Position numbers and translations under genes: made by a program. A stretch of DNA of 64,000 bases from Hoplostethus atlanticus (taxonomy: Eukaryota > Chordata > Actinopteri > Trachichthyiformes > Trachichthyidae), in the NCBI GenBank assembly GCA_034670405.1, contig JAXDDX010000172.1:797784-861783 (forward strand), read 5' to 3'. Shown piece after piece: positions 33,390 through 43,940 of the stretch (within the stretch, counting starts at the first letter, position 1; the number at the start of each line of letters is the position of its first letter). The notes below the pieces were generated by a model, which searched no databases, was not told the origin of the DNA, and was given only the letters and a program-made list of their open reading frames with translations.

Positions 33390-34260
33390 CTAAAGAAAAT
33401 ACATATTATGAAATTAATAATTTAAAAACAAATTTGTATTCATTACTTAATAACTGGAACCTAGCCTCGCAATGCCAGCCTAAATCTCGCAAGCTCACGT
33501 CCGGTTTTACCTCGAGATATTAGTCTTTGCTAAGCTTTCAGAGAGAACAAAGTATACAATCTCATGTTAAAGGAGGTAAAAAAAACCCTCCAGAAAGTCA
33601 ACAATTGCTTTAACTGGCTCAGTTGATTCTTACCCCTCTCTCTCTTCTTCAAAAGATTAAATAGATTATATTGAAAGAGAAAACAATTACATTGTGTTAA
33701 TCAGGTTGCATTGTTTTCCCTCTCAAATGAATAACTACTACTACTATAACTACTATAAAACGTTTTTTAAGTATGATATCAGTGTAGTAGGGTCTTGACA
33801 TTTTCAATTATTTGTTGGTAAAGGGTTCCATTAACCAAGAATTTCCCATCCTTTACCAGCTTTGACAGAATTCTATTCAGTTTTATTTTTATTTGCATGG
33901 ATTTGCAAGATTACTGCGGACCAGTCATGACTAGAGATGACTTAGTTTGATAAAAATGCCAATGTACACCCACTGTGAGCTCTTTCAGGCAAATATCCTG
34001 GCTACCTTTGGTTGTTGGTACATTCATCATCAAACCTGTGGATCTCGGTTTGTTTTTAGTATTGCTAAGCAATGCTGAAGGAAAGCTGGTGCACACTAGC
34101 TACCACTCCTCTCAGTAAAACTGAAAAACTAGCTAGCTAAGAACCAAGCCTGTGTGTCAACAATTGTGTGTGTAAGCTCTAGTTGTGCTTGAATCACCTT
34201 TCAATTGTTGGAATATTCATCACATTTGTGGATCTTGTATAACTTCCTGCTACAAGATAC
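33390..34260. other. Unassigned flank left of the ERV
   Basis: No gene, repeat end or RNA is recognised. It ends at the retroviral LTR with CAAGATAC. Confidence 0.4.
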
Positions 34261-35032
34261 TGTCGGAGGAAGAAGTCCAAGTCTCAGGCCAGTGATGATG
34301 ACCGGACCCCCACGCCAACACTTAATACTTTACACGATTCTGTAGATGCTGTAGTTACTGGAGTCTCAAACAGGTTCAAAGAAGTCACTGGAGATGATCA
34401 GAGTTCGTTGCAATAGAGCTTTATTCTTCAAAAGAGACAAAACCCGAGTTGGTCCCGGAACCAGACTAACGTACAACTGTCTGTGCATGCTCTTATAAAC
34501 CCTAAAAACTGGGTGGAGAATACTGATTTCTACGCCTATTTTTCATTATTTTTAGCTTTGTCAGCAAGAAAATAATGGTGTCCGAACACCAAATTTGGTC
34601 CTATGGGGGGGTCTTGGTGGGCATGTAGGCGGTCTCGTTTTCCCGTTTTACACCATTACGTAGCCGTTAACTGGGAAACTTCGGGACTTTCCATTTCACC
34701 ATTATGTTATGGCCACCTGGACTTCTCTTGTCTGCGCATGCCCCACCTGGGTTTTTTTAAGGCCTCTGCCGCCTGACCTTGGACACCCTTAGTGCAGACG
34801 GGCCTCAGATTGTATTTTTTAAAAACCTTTATGATTACTGTAGGGAAACCGTTAGACTATGTTTTTGAAGCTTTATTGAAACTTTATGATTACTTTATGA
34901 TCTTTTAGGTTACATGCTTAATCAAACATATTCTATATTTATGTAGATTTATCATAACACACACACACTCTAGATTATATTGCTTATTATAAAGCATATC
35001 ATTGTTTAGTACAAATTATATTATTCACAACA
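34261..35032 (-). repeat. ERV 3' LTR
   Basis: In element orientation it starts TGTTGTGAATAA, next to the polypurine tract, and ends CCGACA. A TATA-like TTATAA (34493-34498) lies upstream of AATAAA (34420-34425), placing R and the poly(A) site near 34400-34470. This copy supplies the 3' end of the transcript. Confidence 0.95.
34420..34425 (-). terminator. Poly(A) signal in the 3' LTR
   Basis: AATAAA on the minus strand, in AGAATAAAGCTC context, duplicated in the 5' LTR. Its position downstream of the TATA-like box fits a U3-R-U5 layout. Confidence 0.65.
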
Positions 35033-35045
35033 TTTCCCCCCTTTG
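35033..35045 (-). promoter_or_regulatory. Polypurine tract
   Basis: The minus strand reads CCCAAAGGGGGGAAA directly before the 3' LTR start TGTTGTG, the standard site for plus-strand priming in reverse transcription. Confidence 0.85.
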
Positions 35046-35406
35046 GGACTTACTACAGTCCCACTATAATGCTGCTCATCAGGTTCAAACATGTTTCTTT
35101 ATAGTGCACAGAATACACATACCGAACATGGCTCCTGGGAATCCAGCAGAAAGAGACAAACATAAAATGAGCATATTCAGGAAACCAAATTACTGAATCA
35201 AAAGCTTAAGCTTATACTCATCACAATATAAATTGTCATAACCAATCAAAAATAGTGTATAGATTATATTATCACTCTGTGAGATTATATTAACAAACAA
35301 TTTTCCAGTGTAAGCCACACCAGTGTAGACTACTTGATTTGTGCGGATATTATAATCAGCAAATTTTCAAACAGTATAATGTCAAACAATTTATCATCAA
35401 TCTTAT

Positions 35407-35498
35407 AGCACATCTACGTGAAGTATAGGTGTTTAGAAACCTGTACTTCTAAAGCACATCTACGTGAAGTATAGGTGTTTAGAAACCTGTACTTCTAA
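35407..35498. repeat. Perfect 46-bp tandem duplication in the ERV 3' region
   Basis: Two identical copies beginning AGCACATCTACGTGAAGTAT lie between accessory ORF 2 and the 3' LTR. They could be a recent duplication or a functional export/stability element; the sequence does not decide. Confidence 0.95.
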
Positions 35499-35812
35499 AA
35501 AATAAGTCGTCATGTAGTCGTCGTCCGTCATCTTCATCAGTCGTCTTCAACCCAGACACTTTGCGTGTCGTAGAGAGTCACCAACATGAGAGGATACTAG
35601 AACCTCGTCGTTCATGTTGGTATGGGTATCTTCCAAGTCAGTTTCAGTCCATATGTGAGTTGGCATCTAGGTTCGATCGGAATCCGACGCACCGACGTCC
35701 AGGGTCAGTACATCAGACTCTGACCAAACCACGATACCAATGTGGTGTAGGGGCAAGGTGGCTTGGGGCGGGACAACCCAGGGGTGAGATTCTTGCTTAG
35801 GGGTAGTGTGGC

Positions 35813-36958
35813 TTAGGGGTAATGTACGTTTCCCTTAGGGGTAACGTATGTTCCAGTGCCACGCAGCCGTCGGTATCCGTCGATAACATCATCAGCCGCA
35901 GCCACGCGACTGAACAGGAGATCCCTGTCTTTGATCAACTCATCCACCAGGAGATCCCTTTCTCTGATCAACTCATTCACTTGGCCCACACGACATGCCA
36001 GGAGATCCTTTTCTTTGATCAACTCATCCATTTGGCCCACGCGACCGGCCAGGAGATCCTTTTCTTCGGCCAACTTATCCACTTGGCTTCTCAACTCTCG
36101 TAGTATGGTTGTCATTGCTTGTATCACATCTTTCTGGTGTTCCACAATCCCCTCCTGGCCTTCCAACACCTGCAGTCGACGTCGCTGTTCTTCCATGTCA
36201 TCCTCCTGGGCCTCTAACTCACGGAAACGATCTCTTTGTTCTCTTGACTTAAGCCTTTTGCGTGTGATGGCGCGTTGTTTGAGCTCTTCCATTCTGACTT
36301 TTTTCAGAAGCGAGGTGTGGTGAGATGGTAGTGCTCCTGTCTGTGTTTTGAACTCCCACCACGTGAGATCAGCCAATCTGCCGGGTCTCCAACGCCCATC
36401 GTTAAGCAAGCTATTAGTAGAGCAGACTGAGGGCGTTGCCCAACCCTCCTGTCGCCTGCCCGCAGCCATGTTCGCTAGCATCTTCAGGTATTCAGACCTA
36501 GGCATTCCACCGTCGGGAGTCGTTGGTGCTGAGCCTGACGACTGTGGCTGTCCTGTTGGAGTCGGTGGCTTCTGGTTAGGGCTTGACATTTCTCCTTGTG
36601 TTGATGGGCTGTGTCCCGCAACCGTTTCCTCGTCGGTTGTATCCTGCACATCTATAGGGGGACTCTGGTGTGGTTTTCCTTGGCTTGATGTCGTCGGCTG
36701 TTGCATCTCCCATTCTTGGCTTGATGTGTTTACCAACATATTTCCCTGTTGGTACCACTGGCTCTCGTGTTGGTGTGGTTGATTCACGGCTGGGAATGCC
36801 CTGTAAGGCTCTCCAGGAAAAAACCCTACGGCTGGTTGCATCTGGGCTGGCCCCAAAGGGGTCATTGGAACCAAATTTTGTGGCCATACTTGAGGCTGTT
36901 GAACATAACCCTGATTCTGTGGGAATTCTGGCCACTCATATCCTGGGCCTTCTGCCAT
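35813..36958 (-). CDS. ERV accessory ORF 2: Pro/Gln-rich, coiled-coil protein
   Basis: An intact 381-codon frame between ORF 1 and the 3' LTR. Residues 1-160 are rich in Pro, Gln, Ser and Thr with WP motifs, resembling an activation domain. ~185-215 contains Trp-rich LADLTWWEFKTQTGALPS; ~220-250 is basic (KQRAITRKRLKSREQRDRFR). From ~250 a long coiled coil follows, ending in near-exact 17-residue repeats (EKDLLAGRVGQMDELI type) with one 11-residue copy. The layout suggests a dimerising, possibly nucleic-acid-binding regulator; that is inference. The basic region lacks the invariant Asn of bZIP proteins. No known retroviral family is recognised. Confidence 0.75.
   Translation of the reverse strand: MAEGPGYEWPEFPQNQGYVQQPQVWPQNLVPMTPLGPAQMQPAVGFFPGEPYRAFPAVNQPHQHESQWYQQGNMLVNTSSQEWEMQQPTTSSQGKPHQSPPIDVQDTTDEETVAGHSPSTQGEMSSPNQKPPTPTGQPQSSGSAPTTPDGGMPRSEYLKMLANMAAGRRQEGWATPSVCSTNSLLNDGRWRPGRLADLTWWEFKTQTGALPSHHTSLLKKVRMEELKQRAITRKRLKSREQRDRFRELEAQEDDMEEQRRRLQVLEGQEGIVEHQKDVIQAMTTILRELRSQVDKLAEEKDLLAGRVGQMDELIKEKDLLACRVGQVNELIRERDLLVDELIKDRDLLFSRVAAADDVIDGYRRLRGTGTYVTPKGNVHYP
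35918..36075 (-). repeat. 51-bp tandem repeats inside accessory ORF 2
   Basis: About three and a half copies of a unit containing AGGAGATCC and TTTGATCAACTCATCCA (plus strand), one shortened by 18 bp. All differences keep the frame, so copy number could change without breaking the coiled coil. Confidence 0.85.
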
Positions 36959-36995
36959 GATTTATCTATCAAAATAATAAAAGGTGTCAGTTCAT

Positions 36996-37637
36996 TCACT
37001 CTAGGCAACCTTTGGCATAATTCATAAAAGTTGGAGCGGTGTCACCCCAGCAGTGTAACTGAAGTCTGTCTGTAAATAGACTGTAACTATATTTACATCT
37101 GTCTGAAATTCGTCCTACACCTTTTTTCCCATGTCTCACTAATGAGCCATGAGTGCTAAATAATATATCATGTCTGAGTTTTAGGGTGACTACTTCTATT
37201 CTAGTTTTTGTGAACAGGGGCATGCAAAGTTGTCTCGGCGCCAATTGTACCAAATCATAAGTATAGAGTATTGAGACAACACTATGCTCTAATCGTAAGC
37301 CCTGCCCCAATGTATATGTCTCTGTTTTCCAGCGGCTACTGTGCATTCTTTTCATGCGAATGATAGGTGGTGTTAGTAGTGGATACCCCTCAGACTGCAC
37401 TGAATGTAATGAATATTGTCGGAAGGTTTTAGAAGCATGCAGCTGAATAGGACCATATGGCAGGAGATCCAACACGGGTTGAAGTTCTTTGTTAAACCGT
37501 TTATCAGCTGTTTCTTTATGTTTTCGCCGTTCTTTCTTTTTTGTTCTTTGTTCTGCTGATTGTTCTGTCATTATCGGATGATTTTCTTTATACATCAAGC
37601 TGCCATTTCCGTGCATCCATCGGGGCGTAGATGTCAT
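36996..37637 (-). CDS. ERV accessory ORF 1, 213 codons
   Basis: Starts inside the env 3' end in another frame (50-bp overlap) and stays open for 213 codons. The N-terminal third is strongly basic (KKKERRKHKETADKRF), possibly a nuclear signal. The rest has no recognised fold or membrane span. Position between env and the 3' LTR matches where complex retroviruses keep regulatory genes. It would need a spliced mRNA. Function unknown; a chance ORF cannot be excluded. Confidence 0.5.
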   Translation of the reverse strand: MTSTPRWMHGNGSLMYKENHPIMTEQSAEQRTKKKERRKHKETADKRFNKELQPVLDLLPYGPIQLHASKTFRQYSLHSVQSEGYPLLTPPIIRMKRMHSSRWKTETYTLGQGLRLEHSVVSILYTYDLVQLAPRQLCMPLFTKTRIEVVTLKLRHDILFSTHGSLVRHGKKGVGRISDRCKYSYSLFTDRLQLHCWGDTAPTFMNYAKGCLE

Positions 37638-39851
37638 CTACAGGTTCAGGTTCAAACAGTATTTCGCGATTCATTTGTGTCATCTCTATTTCAATGTCTA
37701 TGCCCTGGTGAACCACTAGAGGAAACTGTCCGGTTATCAGTGAGATCATCTTGCTGATCATCGTTCGGATTACTGGAAACACACAACACAAAACGACCAT
37801 GGCAATCAACAACAGCGAGCCCACTATCATTCCTACCACCTGCAGGATCCTTCTCCAGGATAGTTTATTGAAGAAGTCCCACATTGCCTGTGCCCTGGTA
37901 TTCCAATTGGAATTTTTTACATGTTCATCTCTTAGTGTTTTTAGCTTGCTCAATATCTTTGTGAGATTACCCTCTTCTCCTGTGTGCATTGGTATGACAG
38001 TGCAACACTCATCACCGATATGGCTGCACACTCCTTGATCTTCGGCTAGCAGGGTGTCTATGACAAATCTATTTTGCAGTGTCATCATGGAGGTGTGGTG
38101 TAGCTGTTCATGTACAGTCCCTAGTGCTGATAACGTCCAATTAATAAACCTCTGCTGATTGTACCATAAGTAATTCACCCATCTGCTGTTACGTGCTATG
38201 TATTGTGCATTTGACATCTGTCCTATAAGCGGGACCACTCCCACTGCCTGTCCAGAGATGATCCAATCCTCTCCTAATGCCTTGTGGTCTGATGGCACGC
38301 CATGCGGTTCCTGGTTCCAAGTGATATAGACTTGTGCATCTGCCGCCCATTCACTATCGGTGCTTCTCTTGACTCTATTCTCTAATGGCGGGGTGCCTAG
38401 TACCGTCATTTTCCCTGTTAGCATAACTGGCGCGCAAATCCCTGTCCAATTTGACGGTAATACCATTTTTACTTGTTTATCGTTATCGCACATCCAGAAC
38501 ACATCTGCCAATGGCTCTGAGCCGTTTGTAAGGTAGGGGATACGATATGCCTGGGGAAGTGTGCCACCTTGTTTGATGACAAGATAACTACCATCTAATG
38601 CTATCTGATGGCACTGAAATTCTGCTTTGTCAGTTGTGTTACAGACTTTTACTCTTAGGGTTTTGTTTCTTGGTTGGATATTATGGCACCCACCATAACA
38701 ATACCACGTGCTATACAATATTGGAACGTTGTCTCCTTTGCTATGTTGACTACTGGTGGTAACCAGGACTCGAGTTCATTTGATTGCCATCGTGGACAGA
38801 CCTGCACATCGTTGGACCATCTTCTTCGTCCTCCAGCCATTTGTATTACACAATATGCAAAACAGGTGTTGATGTTATGACACCCCCCGCTTTTACCATA
38901 ACCCGTTACGGGCATTATCTGGGGAATTCTTTTGGCATTATAGCACGTTACGCAAGAATGTGAGCTTGCTTGCCTGGCTGAAAATTGCATCCATTGATAG
39001 AACATGTTTTGTTCTCATGTTGGCGTTTTTAATTCTCTATCTATCCCATGAAATCCATCTTGCACATTTCTACGTGTACGCTCCTTGCCATATGGTTCTA
39101 CCGAGCCGACAGCTGTCCTCTTGGGTGTAGGTTCTTCTATATTGATATCTATACATTGGCTCCTAGAGCATGTGGCCCTTACTCTCACCACCCCTTTGGT
39201 CTTACACTGTTTATTTGCAGGAAGGTTGTCTAATTTAATGATCTCATGGGTGGGTGAGATAGCATAAATTTGTTCGTTCTCAGATTTAGCATAGATGAGT
39301 TCAATTAGTTCATGTAGTGGCACTTTTCCCTGTTTTACTGCCATAACTCCAGCTGTTAAAGCACAGTTAATCAGCTGCCTGTGTTCTGTAACTGTTTCTT
39401 CAGGATCTGAAACCTCACATGTTAGTAGACATACAACCATAATTGTAAATATTCCCCATAACCCTTTCCTTTTTACTCTCTTTCCCTTATGCTCTAGATG
39501 GCCCTTCCCCTGGGTCTGCTTCTTGTGGGGCGGTATCACCTGCCCCTTCTGGTCTTTCTGTTGGGCTTGCGGGCGATTCATTATCTGAATCTGATTCACT
39601 TTCTTGTCGTGATGCCACAGATCCACTACTTGCTGGACTGTCTCTGGCCCGTCTGGCAGCCAATCTCTGGGATCGTCTTTCTCCCTGTGGACTCTGGGAC
39701 CGACTAGTTTCCTGTGGGGCGGTGTCACCTTCCCCTTCTTCTTGTGGGGCGGTATCACCTGCCCCTTCTGACTGTGGGGTGGCGACGCCTTCCCCTTCTG
39801 ACCCAGGGCGTGCTCTCCTTCTGTACGCTTCAGCCGTCCCTTCTGGGTCAT
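37588..39851 (-). pseudogene. env: ERV Env, stop and frameshift
   Basis: Starts at 39851, overlapping the pol stop. The first ~130 residues are highly basic with repeated QVIPPHKK-like units, then a hydrophobic segment (GIFTIMVVCLLTC) likely acts as signal anchor, recalling the long leader of foamy virus Env. A multibasic RTRR lies near 39040. An in-frame TGA (39015-39017) interrupts the frame; it resumes at 39005 and shifts near 38690-38715. The last part (38718-37588) has glycosylation sites, furin site RVKR (~38370), a CX6CC motif (CSHIGDECC), a membrane span (VVGMIVGSLLLIAMVVLCCV) and a ~60-residue tail. A surface/TM envelope glycoprotein, not makeable here unless the stop is bypassed. 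Confidence 0.85.
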
Positions 39852-42800
39852 CTGCTCTGCAGCAATGATTTAGATGGTACCAAAAACTTCTTACCTTCGA
39901 CCTTTAGTGCTGTTGGGGTTGCTAGAATGACTTTAAAAGGGCCTTCACGTCTGGGTTGGTCCCACTTTCTTTTGAACACCTTGACGTATACCCACTCTCC
40001 TGGACGCACCCTCTGCAGTTGGTCTGGGATGTCTGCGTCTCTGTCCTCTGTGGCGCCTTTTACCTGTTGAAATATCAACTTATGGATTTGGGTTAAATGC
40101 TGCACATAACTTATTAATTCTTGTTCCAACTGCTCCAGTGGAGGACCTTCATAAGGGCCTCTAAGATATGGTACAGGCATCGGTCGTCCTGTAAACATTT
40201 CATGCGGAGTTAGATGTGTTAGTTTGTGATCTCATGCACATTAGCGCCAGAGGCAAAGCATCCACCCAATTTAGTTTCCCCTCGTAGTCTGCCAATATTT
40301 TAGCCAATTTTGCTTTTAGAATGCCATTAGCTCGCTCAACCGTTCCCTGTGACTGGGGGTGGTATACACACCCAAACTTCTGTTTTATCCCTAGCATCTT
40401 AAAGGTTGTTTTGGTAACTTCTGCTATAAAATGCGGTCCGTTGTCTGAGCTAATAGCATCTGGTATGCCAAATCGTGGGAAGACTTCTTTGCACAAAAAT
40501 TTTGCTACCGTTCTAGCATTGGGGTTCGCTGTTGGCACCGCCTCAACCCATCTGCTAAACCTGTCAATCACAACCAAGATATACCTCATTCTTCCTATTC
40601 GTTGGGTCATATCCACGTAGTCTATCATTAGATGTCTAAAGGGACCATCTGGTGGAGGAATGTGTGCTATTGGGGCCGAAAATGCTTTCCTTACATTATA
40701 TTGAGCACACACGTCACATTCATGCAATGTTCTGTCTACTGTGGCTGCTAAAAATGGCGTCCACCAGACTGCCTGAAGGCGTTTGATCACTTCCCCCCTT
40801 GCGCAATGGTCCTGACCATGCGCATTCCTAATAGCATAACGCAACAACGAAATGGGCATCACAAAATGACCATGGGGGCTTCTCCATAACCCTTTTTGGG
40901 GTCCGTCCTGTGTAACCTTGACAGCACCTCTTTTTAGCCATACTGATTGTTCATAAATATCAGCCCTTTCCTGTGCCAGTATAAGAGAGGAGAGAGTAGT
41001 AAGGGGCGCACAATCTTCTGCAAACAGTAGTGGCGCCATACTGTTGCTGATTGCCGCTCGTTTAGCTGCTTCGTCAGCTAAGTTATTACCTGTGGCTATC
41101 AGAGAGTCTGTTTTTTGGTGAGCTGGACACTTGATGATTGCAACCGCTGTTGGGAGGTGTATGGCATCTAGCAGAGCAGAGACAGCTTCTCCATGTCTTA
41201 CTGGGGTGCCATCTGCTCTACAAAACCCTCTTTGTTTCCAGGTGCTACCATCTATATGACACACACCGTATGCGTATTGCGAATCTGTATATACATTAAG
41301 GCGCTGCCCTCGTGCCAATTTACATGCAGCTGTTAAAGCCTTGATTTCTGCTAGTTGTGCAGAACATGGTTGGGCAATTTTAGTTGCTTGAATGTTTGTA
41401 AAGGTGTTGTCTTTATTCAATTGTACTATGCCATAGCCGGCATGATTTCCTGTAGCATCTCTAAAACAGGAGCCATCTACAAACAAGGTGAGATCTGCTG
41501 TAATAGGTTGAGCATGCAGGTCATCTCGAGCCTGCATAAAATCATGAGTTGCTTGGACACAGTCATGTGGAGATCCGTCCACAGGCAATACCATCCGAGT
41601 TGCAGGATTTACTGTATTGCATCGTTGGATGTTACGTTCGGGTGCTGAGAGTATAACCTCGTACCCAGTTTTTCTAGCCTGAGTTAGAACGAACCGTGGA
41701 CTTGTGAGCAAGGCGTGCAACTGATGAGACGTATAAAGGGTCACTGAGTGGCCCATAGTTAGTGTGGAGGCTTTTTGAAAAGCGAAAGCAGCTGCAGCCA
41801 ATCCCTGATAACAGGGTGGCAGACCGGACTCAATGTTATCCAATTTGGTGCTATAGTAAGCTAAAGGCTGTTTACGCGTTGGCGTATCCTGCATTAATAC
41901 TGCATTTGCATATCCTGCTCGTTCTGCAACATACAAATGGAAAGGCTTTGAATAGTCCGGATTTCCGAGTGCTGGAGCTGACTGCAGGTCCCCTTTAAGT
42001 GCGCAGAAGGCCCCCTCAGCATCCTCAGTCCACTGTAAGTGGGCTGAGCTGTTATTTTGTCCCGCCGCTCGTATGAGGGCTCTCATAGGTGCTGTCTTGA
42101 CAGCATAGTCACAAATCCACTGACGACTGTATCCCGCCATCCCCAGAAAAGAAAGCATCTGTCCCACCGTTTGCGGTTTGGGAGCGTTAGTTATGGCTTC
42201 TACTTGGGAGGGGGCAATTAGCCTTTTATCCCCGCTCAATCTCCTTCCTAGGTAATTAACTTCCTCTTGGCAAAACTGCAATTTGTCTCGGCTGACTTTG
42301 TGTCCACCGTGTGCTAGCGCTGTCAACACTGCAACAGAGTCTATCTCACACTGCTGTTTTGTAGGACTACAGATCAATAAATCATCCACATACTGGAGCA
42401 CTGTACTGGGGACGTCTAAATGTTGCAGATCTTCAGCTAACACCCTGTTGAATATGCTGGGACTATCAACATAACCCTGAGCCACGCGTGTGTATGTGTA
42501 TTGTTGCTGCATGTATGTAAAGGCAAACAGATATTGTGAATCTGGATGTAGTGGCACACTGAAAAAGGCTGAACATAAATCAATTACAGTGTACCAGTGT
42601 GTGTCAGGTGGAATGTTGGTCAGCAGTGTGTGTGGGTCTGGGACAATGGGTGTCTCGGCATTCACAATGGAGTTGATGGCTCTTAAATCATGCACTAATC
42701 GATAATCGGCAGAATGTGGCTTTTTGATTGGAAAAATCGGAGTATTGCAAGGGCTTTTTGTTTTTATCAATACACCTGCTGCCAACAGGCCCTCAATTGT

Positions 42801-43937
42801 GGGTCTAATTCCTTCTATGGCATGCTGCTTCAGCGGATACTGTTTTCTATAGGGGAGCCTTACGTGCGGTTTAAGTTTTATGCATATGGGTTGTGCTGAC
42901 TTAACTTTCCCTACATCTGTCTTATGTTGTGACCATAATTCCTGTGGTACTTGTTTCAATAGATTTTCCTGTTCGGCTATTAAAGGCATCTGTGTGAGAG
43001 TTCTTTGATTTACTAAAACTTTCTCTGCCTGTCCTTCATCAACTGTGCGTAGGGATATTCTAATGTACAGTCCATCAGATGACACGTGAATGCTTTTATT
43101 TTGGGTGGCTTTCCATTCTTGTACTTGCAATGCCGCCTTCACCATTGGGCCAAGTTCATGGGATTCGTGTCCTTCTGTCACCATCAATGTGACATGGGGG
43201 GTGGAATTTGTCACTTGAAACCAGTCTTTCAATTTTGAAGGGAGCTCTATGGCTGCTGCTACACCCTGTGGTCCTATATACACGTTTTGGCTGACCACAT
43301 AGTATGTTTTTCTGTTAATCAGATCATCCCAGCATTCCTCATAGTCTGTCTGTTGTCTTTGTTCATCATACATAAGAGTACAATGGAGTGGTAGTTGTGG
43401 TTCGATGGTTTGTCGCATTTGGGTCTTCACGCATGGTTTCCACGTGTTCCACTCTTGGAGCAGACTGGATTTTGGCATTAGCCGGAGCCAATATACCAAA
43501 GGCTGAGTTATGCTGAGGTCTCTCCAAACTGACATCATTCTTGCTGAGGAGTCTTCTGGAAAATCTACATAGAGACCTTCCTTAGTGCACATAATGTTGG
43601 CTTTTAGTGGACACAAAATGTCTCTTCCGAGCAGGTTGACAGGTGTATTGTCAGAATATAGCAGGGGCGCAACAATAGTTTTTCCGGCAATTTGCATTGA
43701 AACTGGCTGTGTGAGGGGTATTACTTGGAGCTTCCCGGAGAAACCCACCGTCTTGACTGACGATGTAGAGAGGGGGAGGTTTGAGCCGGATTTCCCAATA
43801 CATGAGTAGGTGGCCCCTGTATCGATCATAAAAGAGTACTCTCGGCCCTGTATTGTTACCTCTAGGGTGGGCTCATCCTGTGGTTGTAATGAGAGTACTG
43901 GTGTTATCAATTCCCCCTCAGGCTTCTCTGGGCCCCC
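39848..43937 (-). pseudogene. pol: ERV Pol (protease-RT-RNase H-integrase), one frameshift
   Basis: Open from just after the gag UAG to 40200, then shifted, continuing 40198-39848. Counting from 43910: aspartic protease FMIDTGATYS (~27-36); RT with SAFFSVPLHPDSQ and QYVDDLLIC (Tyr-Val-Asp-Asp near 505); RNase H with LFVDGSC (~806) and YTDSQYAYG; integrase zinc domain (His pair ~1026-1030, CDVC ~1063), catalytic Asp in DYVDMT, Asp in SSDNGPHF and Glu in GTVERANG. The C-terminal integrase tail (KWDQPRREGPFKV) is in the second frame. The break lies near 40200-40225, after all catalytic residues. Pol ends overlapping env by ATGA. Confidence 0.93.
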
Positions 43938-43940
43938 CTA
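43911..43940 (-). promoter_or_regulatory. UAG readthrough site between gag and pol
   Basis: The gag stop is UAG followed directly by GGGGGCCC, and the next 1246 codons are open in the same frame. Gammaretroviruses such as MLV make Gag-Pol by suppressing a UAG followed by a purine-rich stretch and a pseudoknot. The same frame and the G-rich context fit that mechanism. A pseudoknot was not modelled. Confidence 0.75.

Noticed and set aside
35822..36323. Plus-strand ORFs of 93 and 155 codons opposite accessory ORF 2
   Set aside because: Their apparent repeats are just the other strand of the 51-bp coding repeats.
35813..36958. Calling accessory ORF 2 a bZIP protein like HBZ
   Set aside because: The basic region is near the coiled coil but lacks the invariant Asn and the fixed Arg spacing of bZIP domains.
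43910..43910. Independent start of pol at the TTG at 43910
   Set aside because: The frame is open back to the gag UAG, so readthrough is the simpler expression model.
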